Of a stretch of DNA of 64,000 nucleotides, positions 48,351-59,022 are shown piece after piece (position 1 is the stretch's first letter; each line of letters opens with the position of its first letter). The notes under the pieces are model-generated. The model did not search any database. It was given only the letters and a program-made list of their open reading frames with translations, and was not told the origin of the DNA. Source of the stretch: Combretum micranthum (Eukaryota > Streptophyta > Magnoliopsida > Myrtales > Combretaceae); the NCBI GenBank assembly GCA_024138025.1, contig JAMXBD010000390.1, forward strand, positions 744,001 through 808,000, written 5' to 3'. Both the position numbers and the translations under genes were made by a program.

Positions 48351-48450
48351 AGGACTAGTCTATTCTTAGTCTCGAGAAGCCTTGATGAAGCTAAGGCTCC
48401 CAATACTTGACTGGGATACGTTGATGAAGCTAATGTTCCCAATACTTGAC
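48351..48450 (+). repeat. Hairpin region with tandem duplication, copy H
   Basis: The hairpin AGGACTA...TAGTCTC (48351-48373, partly mismatched) is followed by two successive copies of a unit containing TTGATGAAGCTAA and TCCCAATACTTGA. Other family copies have one unit. Confidence 0.6.
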
Positions 48451-49735
48451 CTTAATATTATGCTTTTATTTATTATTATATATATCTTATCTTATTATGT
48501 GATATTGCTCTATTTCTCATGGCTACATATTCTCACTCATGTATGAACATGTTGATATTGTCTCAATAAAAATGAAAAGGAATTTTCCTAAAAAAAGAAA
48601 AATAAGAACTCTCTTTGAAAATAAAATCTTGTCACTTAAGAAATGATTTTTCCACAAAAACTTCAGGTTTTATCTTAACTAATCTTTTCCAAAATTTAGA
48701 AAAGTTTATCACAAGTTATTAGTAATAATAGTACATGGGATTTCATCAAAGTATACATAAAGTAAAGTTATCATATACTCTTTTTTCAAACCAATGAAAT
48801 ACGTAACCTTCTTTAAAACTTAATATTGCTTGTTCTTTGTTTAATAAAGGTTTTTCTTAAACTCATTTGTGAAGTTTTCACCAACACTCTAAAATACTAA
48901 GGTCTAGACAAGTTTTATAAAATCATCAAAGAATAACCTTTTAGAGATAAGTCTTACTTAGGAAATAAAATTAGTAAATAACATCATCATTATTATTATT
49001 ATTATTATTTAAAGTGGAACTAAATTGAGGAAAAATTAACACCTAAACATGACTACTTTAAGGAATTTTAGTCTTAATAAGAAATACTTAGAAAAACTGC
49101 CTTTTTCAACCACTAAAAATAAAGTTGTAGGAATCTTAAAAAGACTAAATTTTTTTTAGAAAATTAAATTATTCTCAAAGTTAAGAAATTAAGTTAAAAG
49201 AAGGAAAAACTCACTTATAATAATCTAAGAGATTTTCCCAACAAACTAAAGTGATTTTTCAAATCTTAGCTTTTTTTCAACTTTTAAGACACATTGTTTT
49301 ACAAAAATTATTGTTGAGACAATACTACTAAATTCATACATACAATATGAGTATATATATATATATAATATATATATATTCAAAGGATTTTTCAACTATA
49401 AAAATATCTATATTTTTGTACAAGAATTTTTGGATAGAGAAAACTTGAAAATTTGTGTTTTGAAAGCTGGGATCTTCGTAGTAGTTTTGTACCTTGCTAT
49501 GCCGAGACCTAAATAATATTTTACGATAAAAATAACCTTATAAATAAATAAATCATTTTGACTAGGTAGAAAATGATATATAATATGCGAAATTCCGAGT
49601 TAAAATGAGCAAGTTATGGCTATTTTAAGTGGAAAGTTTCACTACTACATATTTTGACGAATTCAATAAGATAGAGTTAGAAAATTTAAGTAGAACTTTG
49701 ATGAAATAATCATTTTGGGTATTTCTTTTGTTTAG

Positions 49736-49802
49736 GTGTCGAGGACCAAGATCTTCTCTTTTCTGAGGATTACTTCGAATGACAGAAGATTGCCATGTCC
49801 AA
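49736..49802 (+). other. Putative LTR mini-exon with acidic 14-codon frame, copy H
   Basis: Acceptor TTCTTTTGTTTAG (AG at 49734-49735), then frame VEDQDLLFSEDYFE and TGA (codons 49738-49782). The donor GTGAGT begins at 49803, just after GCCATGTCCAA. Confidence 0.65.
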
Positions 49803-50924
49803 GTGAGTTTCATTTACGTTTTATGTATTCGCGCATGTGCTTATAGAATAGAGCACTAAATGTTAGGAAAAGATAAAATTGATATGCATGTGGGTTATCA
49901 TGGGAGCTATGTATGTGATTCCTTATGTGTGATGAATAAACGATAAGTGTATCGAAGCTCAATTGGTTGATTGATATAACTTGTCTCTATGTATATTGCT
50001 GTATGTGTAAAGATTGATTGATTGCCTTAAATGAATTAACGTCAGATTATAAATTCCCTTAGACTATGCTCATGCATATCACTTAGAATATCATTTTGCA
50101 TTTTTGCTACTACTCTTTAACATGGGACCGGAAATGTAAGCTGTTTAGCTACATCTTGAGGAACTAGGACGTTCGGGAAATACGACCTTAAGGTGTAGCT
50201 GAACCGAATCGATCGCTTTGGGTAAGGAAAGCCCGAGGACTAGTAGTATGGTTCATTGGAACCCCAAGACGCGAACAAAATTTCAAGAAGATCGATTGAG
50301 GCCCATTTCAAATCATTCCCTAACCACCGAGTGGAGGGGTAAATCCATTCTATATACGAAACCGGATAGTCGTATGTATTGTCTGATCATATGGTTGCTT
50401 GCATTTCATATGCTTGTTTAATGAACTTGTTTGAGTGTTTTTTATGAGTACTTTTGCGTAAGGATTATCTCACTAAGCTAGTTATGCTTACTCCTTAATA
50501 GATTTTTGATGTTGCAAGATTGTTGTTTCGCACCCGAGACCACCCTGTTCGTCCGGGTAAAACTTATACTTTTGGGAAGCTTTTGGAGGAATTTTATTCT
50601 GAAGTCTTAGATTAGATTTCTTCTAAAATATTCTAGCCATAGTTATTTGTCTTAGTAAGACTTTGTTATTATGGAGACTTATCAAGAGAATGTCCCGTAG
50701 AAGTTGTGGAACCTTATATTTTGATGAATTATATTAAGTATTAATTTGTATGTTCTGCTGCCATTATCTTAAAATGCATAACTCCATCGGTCTCCCTTTG
50801 CTGTGAATGTATGCATTGTACCAATATGAAAGCTTCCGAGTGACTGAGCTAGTCATTCTTAAGTTTTAATATTGTGTATAGTGGGTTGTCATATTTAAGG
50901 TACTCGTTGGGGCGTGACAGTTGG

Positions 50925-51549
50925 GCTTATTAATCCATAACTAAATAAACCTATCAACACGTGCCATTGCTAAAGTTCTAGGAAAATTATTAAAATAGAT
51001 TATAACATTGAAGCCTTTCAAATGGGGAGTTTTGTTAGGATAGAGGTGGATTGAATATAGGGAAACCTCTCATTTCAAAAATCTTGATAGATGGGAGAAT
51101 TCAAAATATAAGTATAATGTTGCCACTTATCTGCTAAAAATGGTTTATATTGACACATTAATGAGACTTGATGGATAATGACAGGCAAAGTCCTCGTACT
51201 TTTGATTTTTGGTAATTTAGTGTCCCATCTTTAAATTTTAGCAAATTAGTGCTTGTGCTTTTATAATATGTGCAATTCAGTTTTTCTGTTAAATACTATT
51301 TGATGGACACTTATTTTTTTATGATAGGATAATGGCAAGCGAAATGCTTGTACTTTTAATTTTTGGCTATTTAGCATTGTATCTTCAAGTTTTGGCAATT
51401 TTTTGCCAAGTTTCTACTATTATCGTGTTATTAAAATGAATATCCGTCAAATATTATTCAATAGAGACACTTGATAGCTAAAAATTGAAAACATAGGCAC
51501 TTGGCTTACCTTTATTTCAAGACTTATTGATGGAAGAAAAAATCTAGAG
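50925..51549. other. Flank of copy H with two diverged direct repeats
   Basis: No coding frame. Two diverged direct repeats lie at 51170-51310 and 51325-51480; each has GATAATG..AGGCAA/AAGCGAAA, CTTGTACTTTT-type and TTTTTGG.TATTTAG text, and ends with TAAATA.TATT and ACACTT. They look like tandem copies of a short non-autonomous repeat. Confidence 0.4.
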
Positions 51550-51837
51550 AGATAGCTTTTGATGTATGGTGATGTTACTTCGTCCAGTGATAAAGGTTAG
51601 GGGAGCTTCTGAAAGAATGAAGATTTGTTGAGTTCTTGGATTCATGCAACAAAAAGAAGGAAGAAAACAATTGATAGAGGTGGTAATGGGAGCATATTTA
51701 AGAACCTGCAATTTGACCCAAAAGTGCAGTCTAATACATTTCTTAATATCTTGAAAAATATGGAAGATAATAATGAAGAAGGTTGGTGGGTTGTTAAACC
51801 ATTAAGAATAGGCAAACACGAAGCTAAAGTTTTTTAA
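51550..51837 (+). pseudogene. Possible LINE ORF1 C-terminal fragment
   Basis: The frame at 51625-51837 reads SSWIHATKRRKKTIDRGGNG then SIFKNLQF. This resembles the basic W-x..RRRK..G.GS.F..L linker at the end of plant LINE ORF1. It is on the same strand as the LINE remnant at 37296 but far from it. No zinc knuckle or endonuclease adjoins. The assignment rests on a short pattern. Confidence 0.35.
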
Positions 51838-54800
51838 AATTTTATAAAATGTTAATAAGTTCTATTCAACTTCGGTTGCATTCACCAAAATAGAGAAGCT
51901 CACCTACCAAAGTAGCATAGAAAGTATTAGGCTATATATCTTTAAGATCATTAGCATCTAAGTTACTCATTGTTCTATTATTATCTATCCATAAAAAGAT
52001 TTGGCAGAACATGGTACAAAAGAAAGCTAAATTATGGTTAAAACTAATTATACGTACGTTTTCAAGGAAAATTAAGAATATAAGTTGTTAATGCAAGATA
52101 AAGCTTAGGTTTGTATCACCAATCTCTTATCATGTGATTTCTTAACAACCTTAAGGAGTTGTTTGCTAGGTATATTTGCTATCGGATTCACTAAGGTAAG
52201 CTAAAGCCTCTCTCAAGGTCAGAAACCCTAGATCCAGATTAGACCACTAGAATCTCTTCACAAGCTATTAACAATCTAGATCTGCATAAAGATCAAGAAT
52301 CCTTTGATTAAAGTGATAGAAAGTTTCACCTTCCCTCTCTTAAGGTGATTATGAATAACTTCATTAGTAGAGTAGATCCATTCAAAAGAATGATCTCTTA
52401 ATCTATTCAGATGAAATCAGGCATGGATTTAAAAGGTGCACCACAAAATTAGACACACAAAATTAAGTTTGAGCTACTAATTACAAATACCCCGTCAATA
52501 GTCAATTAAAACGCATTTGAAATCAAATGAATCAGGTCTTGTATTCACAAACCCTAAGTTAAGATAATTATTTCTCTATAAATGTAAACATTAAGCACAA
52601 GAGAAATAATATGAAAATATAGATGAATATTATAAAGTAAAAAATAAAGGAGTCTTGCAAAAAATAGACTTCAAGTTTAATATGAATTTACCTAGAAAAC
52701 TTGGAATTCCTTAGAAAAGAAAAAAATTCTCTTACTAAGAATTCTCTCATTATTCTATTATAGGTTAGCAAGATTTGTTACATATGGTACATTCCTTGTT
52801 GCACATCTGTGCACGTTTATTTATAGGTGACAAACATAGAAATTATGAAGATTTTATTCATTGACGTGGTAGATTTTTTTTATAATGGAATTCATCCTTA
52901 TCTTCACATGCACCTACAAGCTAGCTCATTCTTGATAGGGTCCCTTTTTGCAGGTTTGATCGCGAGCTGAAAGGTTAGCCATGATGTAAGCTGTGTTCTC
53001 TTCATTAGAATTGCTAATTTGGGCTCAACTTCAATTGCAGGTGGAATCGCGGACTCGATTTTTGGTGTGATTTATCTTATATTATGCATTGCAACGTGCA
53101 GATGTCTTAGAGTAAACCGTAGGTATAATCAAGGGAGTGATTGAGGGTGCAATCTAGAGTTTATTAAAGAGCAGTTGTGTCAATGTAATTCACAGCTTAA
53201 GTTGAGGGCACGATTGTAGGTGTAATTCGTACTTTTGCCCTGGTTTCTTGCCTTCAGTTGGGGTCTTAGGCAGTTGTGGTTGAGTTTGTCTTTACTCATT
53301 TATCTTGTTTTGCTCCAAATCTACTCTTAAACACTTTGTTTCTTCTTTTCTTGATCCTAGGAGCTGAAAAAAAAAACAACATTTAAATAATAAAAGCACA
53401 AAATCATAGGAATTTACCTAAAAATGGATCAAATAAAGCATAAATTCCTATTAATAGAATAGAGTATAAAAGACTTATCAAATTATTCTACACTTAAGCT
53501 TTTTCTTGTCCTCAAGCAAAACATTAATTTAGAATCACAAGGTAAAGCTTCTTAAATAGGAAAATAAATCATGAATGGAATTTAACCAGATCGGTTAAGC
53601 TCAATCACCTATTAAACTAAGCACTTTATAAATTGAATCGATCTCACTAAACTTATGCTAAAGTTACTTTGGTTGAAATCACTAGATTTATCCAAGTAGA
53701 TCAGCTTTTATCTTATTGTTTAATTAAGAATTCTAAAGCAAAAATTATTCAAAAAATCAAACAAAGTAAGAGGAACCAATCAACCTTATCCACTTATACT
53801 TATAAGTTTGTAATTCCTTAATCATTTGTCTAAGCATCATATTTAAAAGTGAAGACATTCACATCAATTTATCTTCTTAATTTCTTTCCTTATTTATGAC
53901 TTCATTTCATTTTCATTCATTATTTATATACTTTAAAGCTATCAAGGGAAGGTTTATGTCTTATTCTTTACTTTTTCCTCTGAAAGGGTTTTTGCCCCTA
54001 TCTTGTCCTCACACCTCCCCCCCAACCCCTTTTTTCCCCTTAGATTCATGGTTTATTTAAAATTGATAGAAAAGTTAAGAAATTGCTCTAATGAGGGACC
54101 AATCCCTGCCCATTTCAACCCTAAGTGCGTGATCATTTTCATTCTAAATTTTTCAATTAAGCATAAGGAAAAATCATCAAGTTACAAACATCATTGGAAG
54201 CTTCACTTAAGACTATAAAGCTCTCAAAATGACTAGATTGAATAAATTATAGATCATTTAATCTCTTAAAAATTAATTGAATAGCCTTACTAGGGATCTT
54301 AAGCTGATTTCAGCTCTAAATTTCTAATTAAATTACAAGAAAAACCTACTCTACATGGATATCATAAAGTTATTTCAACATAGTAAGGTTAAAAGTAGGA
54401 TGTTGTTGTTCAATATCAGTTCAATTGAGTTATTTGGTGATTTTTACCATTTCATTATTTTCCTAAGATTGTGGAGAAAAATGATCATTGAAACACTTTT
54501 ACTCTATTAAGACAATTATCAATAATTCTCGACCCTCTAGCTTAAGTCCCTTCCTCCATACTTAAGCTAAGAATTGTCCTCAATATTTAAAGCATGATCA
54601 AACAAACAAGGGAATATCATCAATTAAAAGTATAAAGCAAGGTTTAGAATTAGAAGTTTTAGAAAACTTCTCTATTTAGGATTACGGGTTGAGAGAATTT
54701 TTGGATCCACAGGTTTGGTTGTCTTTTGCATTTAAGTTGTTTAAGACTAAGCAAGGCAAATCATTAGTAGTAACCATGGACTCGATTCGAGCCGCTACTG

Positions 54801-54976
54801 GAACTTGGACAAAATATTTTCTAAGTTATTCACAATTGAAGCTACACTTAGCTTATTAAAAAAAATTGAACCTTGCATTAAGTCACTCTTATTTTACCAC
54901 AAAGAATTATATTTATTTAACAAAGAATAAATAATTAAAGAATATAAAGAATAATGAATAAAAGAATTAGGCTAAG
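51838..54976. other. Decayed gypsy-type LTR/UTR sequence, no gene recognised
   Basis: Non-coding. Phrases typical of plant gypsy LTRs and UTRs occur: TTTTTCTTGTCCTCAAGCAA (53502-53521), TTTTGCTCCAAATCTACTC (about 53308) and GAATTGTCCTCAATATTTAA (about 54572). A GC-richer part at 52910-53290 contains GATCGCGAGCTGAAAGG and GGTGGAATCGCGGACTC, likely LTR-derived. Boundaries and TSDs could not be found. Confidence 0.4.
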
Positions 54977-55400
54977 TAATGGGAACACGAACCACGTCAA
55001 CCTGTGATGAGACCCAATAATCAAAATCTGGAAACAAAATCCCTATATCGTCTAAGAAACTTGATGGATAACTGCGACCCATTGCTTATAGAGAAGCAAA
55101 AACCTTTGCATAATTGAAGATGCCAAAACTGATGATGGCAAACCGCTTGATAAGTCAATGGTGTGAGCGCCACTGGAAATTCCCAATAAGTTCATTTGAG
55201 GAAAAATCTTTTCAAAGAAGGAGGGAATGATGCGAATTAGATAGCATCAAGTTTAGAGCTGAATAAGTCCAAGTTCAACAATCAATTTCAAGGAAGTAGA
55301 GGCGCATTGTTGGAGGTCCAATCATAAAAACACAAGTCAAGCAAGCTTATAAAGTAGTTTGGGATACGAAGGATTAAGCATTTTCAAGTGTTAGAGCTGT
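54977..55400 (-). repeat. LTR-end repeat, first copy, fused to an inverted module
   Basis: 54977-55200 repeats 55656-55868 in direct orientation (both contain GTGA.GAGACCCAATAATC, AAATCTGGAAACAAAATCC and TTGCTTATAGAGAAGCAA). Directly after, 55215-55390 is an inverted copy of 56200-56370 and 57340-57500 (CAATTTCAAGGAAGTAGAGG here, CCTCTACTTCCTTGAAATTG there). The joint probably reflects rearrangement between nested copies. Confidence 0.55.
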
Positions 55401-55641
55401 TAGAGGATCTAAGCCACTGGCCAAACTCTTCTTCTTCTTCAATCAAATCCTATTCAAACCTTAAAAACACAATTTTTTAAAAATGAATTTCTCTCTCTTT
55501 TTTTTTTTTCCTCTAGTAGAACACTAAGAAAATAGATCAACAAAATTAGACAAACCCAAATCTAAAAAAGACTGTCAAAGGTTATGAATGATTCGAGTGT
55601 TACCTCCTATTGAACTGGATGTGGATTCTTAACAAACCTTC

Positions 55642-55653
55642 GCTCTGATACCA
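55642..55653 (-). promoter_or_regulatory. Primer-binding site, initiator tRNA-Met type, third element
   Basis: The minus strand reads TGGTATCAGAGC, 2 bp beyond an LTR-like end (TTCTCATCA, plus strand TGATGAGAA from 55656). The LTR would extend rightwards from 55656, with a TATA-like TTTATATAG on the minus strand near 55930-55945. Confidence 0.65.
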
Positions 55654-55914
55654 AATGATGAGAACATGAATCACGCTAACCTGTGACGAGACCCAATAAT
55701 CGAAATCTGGAAACAAAATCCTCGGATCATCTAAGAGACTTGATGGAAAATCACGACCAGTTGCTTATAGAGAAGCAAGAACCTTGGTATAATCGAAGAT
55801 GCCACAATCAGTGATGGCAAACCGATTTAAAAGTCAGGGATGAACGCCACAGGAAATTCCTGATAAGTTCAAAACGCAAAAGATCTCTCAAATTATCATT
55901 CATCAAAGTTATGT

Positions 55915-56365
55915 TCAAAACAAATACAAAAGGTCTATATAAACTAACTCCAAGGAAACCGAAAAGACATAAAAAAAAAAAAAAAAAAAACTGCTGTCCA
56001 AAGAAGGCTGGCAACCTATATCACAAATTTGACGGCCTAAATTAAAAACATGAAATTGAAATTGTTTACTGAAGCAAGAAGGCCAGTAACTTAGGGGATA
56101 TACGCCAGCGGTCTTGGTGCTGGCGTATAGCTTCACCTCTTCAAAGCTGGCTATTCTTCATTCTAGGTCGGTAGCTTAGATCCTCCAATAGCTGCAACAC
56201 TTGAAAATCCTTAATCTTTAATATCCCAAACTACTTTATAGGCTTGCTTGACTCGTGTTTTCATGATTGGAAGTCCAATCAATGAGCCTCTACTTCCTTG
56301 AAATTGATTGTTGAACTTGGACTTGTTTGGCTCTAAATTTGATGTTATCTTATTAGCATCATTTT
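55915..56365. repeat. Direct repeat flanking the protease remnant, left copy
   Basis: Matches 57060-57495 over about 440 bp: GGAAACCGAAAAGACATAAA, then ACATGAAATTGAAATTGTTT, a GC-rich motif stretch, then ATATCCCAAACTACTTTATA and CTTCCTTGAAATTGATTGTT. The GC-rich part (56085-56175: TACGCCAGCGGTCTTGG, GTGCTGGCGTATAGC) uses the same vocabulary as the clusters in copies of two other LTR families. Confidence 0.65.
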
Positions 56366-56394
56366 CTCCTTCTTTGAAAAGATTCAAATAAAAA

Positions 56395-57058
56395 ATGAGT
56401 CAAATACGAGTGAATGATGATGAGATCTCATGTGAACCTATCTATCATATAAGATGTTTTGTGAATAGCAAGGTCTACAGTTTGACTTTTAACAGAGGAA
56501 GTTTAATAAATATTGTTAGTACCTTGTTGGTGGAAGAATTGGGTTTGAAAACTTTGAAGCTTAGAGCATTATACAAAATACAGAATGAGTGTGGAGATTT
56601 TATGGTGACTGAGCAAGTTATGATTGCCTTTTCCATTGGAAGATACTGTGATGAAATTTTATGTGATGTGATTTCAATGCAAACTTGTCAGATTTTGTTG
56701 GGGCCACCATGAAAGTAAAAAAGAAAAGCCAAGTATGACGAATACAAAGATCGCTATTCTTTGGTTTTCAACCAATAGTAAGTGAATTTAATATCCCTCG
56801 ATCCATGGGAAGCTATTGAGGATCAGATGATGATAGCAAGACAATTCAGAAAAACAAAAAAAGAAAGATTGCTCTAGAAAAAGAATAAGAGTGAAGAAAA
56901 GATTGAGAAAGATGAAAAGAATGAAAGCAGTGAGATTGAAGAAAAGGGCAATAAAACACTGATGAGCACTAAGGAGAGTGAAAAGCAAATGAATTTGAGC
57001 GATGAAAAAGAAAAAAGTGAAAGGGACAAAAAAGGAGAGATTCAAAGTGATAATTATC
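56395..57058 (+). pseudogene. Ty3/gypsy aspartic-protease (retropepsin-like) remnant
   Basis: The frame 56395-56712 (105 codons) shows the plant gypsy Gag-PR junction pattern: IRCFVNSKVYSL (residues 19-30), LTFNRGSLINIVSTLLVEEL (30-49), CGDFMVTEQVMIAFSIGRYC and DEILCDV, ending QILLGPP. The active-site D-x-G is replaced by N-R-G-S, so catalysis is lost. A stop follows GPP, but downstream frames continue the expected order: KYDEYKDRYSLVFNQ, then PWEAIEDQMMIARQF, then a Lys/Glu-rich linker up to about 57058. No RT follows. The piece sits between two direct repeats. Confidence 0.75.
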
Positions 57059-57059
57059 T

Positions 57060-57495
57060 TTAAACTAACCCAAAGGAAACCAAAAAGACATAAAAATAAA
57101 ATAAAATTGTCGTCCAAAGAAGGCTTGTAGCCTATATCACAAATTGGGTGAGTTAAATAAAAAACATGAAATTGAAATTGTTTGCCGAAGCAAGAAGGTC
57201 GGCAGCTTAGGTGGTATACATCGGTGGCATTGCAATGAAGGCTGGTGGCCTTGGTGCGATGTACAACTTCATCTCTTCAAAGCTAGTTGTTCTTCATTCT
57301 AGGCTGGCGGCTTAGATCCTTCAACATCTCCAACACATGAAAATCCTTAATCCTTCATATCCCAAACTACTTTATAGATTTGCTTGACTCGTGTTTTCAC
57401 GATTGGAACTCCAATCAATGAGCCTCTACTTCCTTGAAATTGATTGTTGAACTTGGACTTGTTCGACTCTAAACTTGATGCTATCTGATTCACAT
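57060..57495. repeat. Direct repeat flanking the protease remnant, right copy
   Basis: Second copy of 55915-56365, with its own GC-rich motifs (GAAGGTCGGCAGCTTAGG, GGCTGGCGGCTTAGATCC). Divergence from the left copy is moderate, so the duplication is old. Confidence 0.65.
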
Positions 57496-57499
57496 CACT

Positions 57500-57872
57500 A
57501 AGGTATGAAAAGAATAAAGAATATATACTAATCTCTGAACTAAGGCAAAGAATATCAACAAATATTAATGAATGGAAGAATTTCAAGAACCTTAAGGAAT
57601 CTAAATTGTTGCAAAAAATACAAAACTAAAAATTAATCAAGAGTAAAGAAGCTAGGAGTTTTTACTCTTCTTCTCCAAGCTAGTATCTCCAGCTCATTTT
57701 TCCTTCTTTCCTTCTAGCTCTGGGTATTCTACCACCCTATTTCTCCTTCTAGCTCTTGAGACCATATTTGCTCTTCTTTCTCCTATGTGTATACCACCAC
57801 TTGGTATTGTATTAATGATTTTGCCCTTGGCCCTTCTTTTTAGGGCTTCCTTTGAAGTGCCAACCCCCTTCT
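57500..57872. other. Pyrimidine-rich non-coding stretch
   Basis: Repeated CTTCTTTCTCC and CTTCTAGCTCT words (57660-57790), perhaps an LTR leader. Copy J is inserted just to the right, at TTCTC. No coding frame. Confidence 0.4.
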
Positions 57873-58959
57873 TTCTCTGTCACGCCTTGGAGGGTACTCT
57901 GAACGTGGTAGTCTGCTGCATATAATATTAAAGCTAATGAATGACAACCTTAGTCACATAGAAGCTTTGATATCACGTGCAAGGCGTGCTTCCAAGATAG
58001 TAGGAGACTCAAAGGGGTATTACGTTTAAGCAGATAATAAAAACATGCAAAAACTTATAAAGGTAAACATGTAATAATCATTAAAATAAAAGTTTCTTAC
58101 AACTTCTTAGGGGCATTCCCCTGTTCTAAAAGCCTTGCTCGAACTAAGCCATCTTAATAATATACATGAATATAACATAAGTCTACTATAGAGATTTTTC
58201 TTAGAAGTCTACATCCAAAACTAAATATATAAACTTCTTCCAAAAGCTCTCAGTAGCTTTGTCTCATACCTGATAAAAGGGGCTTCTTAGTGCTAACTAC
58301 AAGTAATCAAACTGTAACAAAAAGCTATAGGGGTATAAGCAAAACTAGCTTAGTGAGATAACTCCCTTCTTCAAAAAGTTTCCATAAAACATACAAGTAT
58401 TTTAGACAATCATATAGGAATGCATCAATTACATGAGCAAACAAAATACACACGATTAATCGGAAATCATGTGTAGCATGGATTTTACGCCCTCCATGTT
58501 GGGGGTTGGGTGGTTACTGGCTCATACGACCATCAATTGTTGCAGACTTGCCAGCTCCTACTTGCCTTGTAGACTTTCTAGCTCCTACTAGCCCATGTAG
58601 ACTTTTCCACTCTTACTAGCCACCACTACGACTCCTCGTTTCCCCACACGAAGAATAGTAGCGAAAATAAATCTGACTCATAATATGTTATGGATGAATC
58701 GTTTTTAATATTAGTTTATTCAATTATTGTCAAGTTCAGGTTAAATGTGACCAAAACAATATTCATCATACTATTGTAAGAAAACATAAGTTATTCATCA
58801 ATTCCTCTTTTGATATACTTAGCTTTTATTCAACAACCACATCATTTAATCATGAATCCAAATCACACAACATTAATTCATTTATCTTTTTCCTTAGTCT
58901 CTAGTGCTATTATTTACAAGCAAAATCAAGGAAATGTAATTAGTAAGGGATTAACTCAC

Positions 58960-59022
58960 TCCATGATGATTGCTCCTAGTCGAAATAATCTTCTAGGGAG
59001 GTGATATCGGTTTCTTCTTCAC
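58960..59022 (-). other. Putative LTR mini-exon with acidic 14-codon frame, copy J
   Basis: Acceptor CATCTTGTTTAG, then frame EEETDITSLEDYFD and TAG (codons 59020 down to 58976). The donor GTGAGT is at 58954-58959; the exon ends ATCATCATGGA. Confidence 0.65.

Larger units (their letters stand above)
43535..50919 (+). mobile_element. Family 1 LTR copy H, solo LTR with TSD GTTGG, contains copy I
   Basis: Starts TGTAAGCCC and ends GGGGCGTGACA, with perfect TSD GTTGG at 43530-43534 and 50920-50924. Copy I is inserted at ATTTA, so the body is 43535-44055 plus 47672-50919, about 3.77 kb. Landmarks: weak U3 block (43913-43937), weak TATA (47851-47857), ATG-free leader, donor at 48030, hairpin with adjacent duplication (48351-48450), acidic mini-exon (49736-49802) and a variable block (50130-50410) of the copy D type. 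Confidence 0.92.

Noticed and set aside
53000..53300. Host gene exon, suggested by locally higher GC
   Set aside because: No open frame or splice-site pattern; phrases match typical gypsy LTR/UTR text.
56788..57117. 109-codon minus-strand frame, Phe/Leu-rich
   Set aside because: It is the antisense of the Lys/Glu-rich linker following the protease remnant; the plus strand explains it better.
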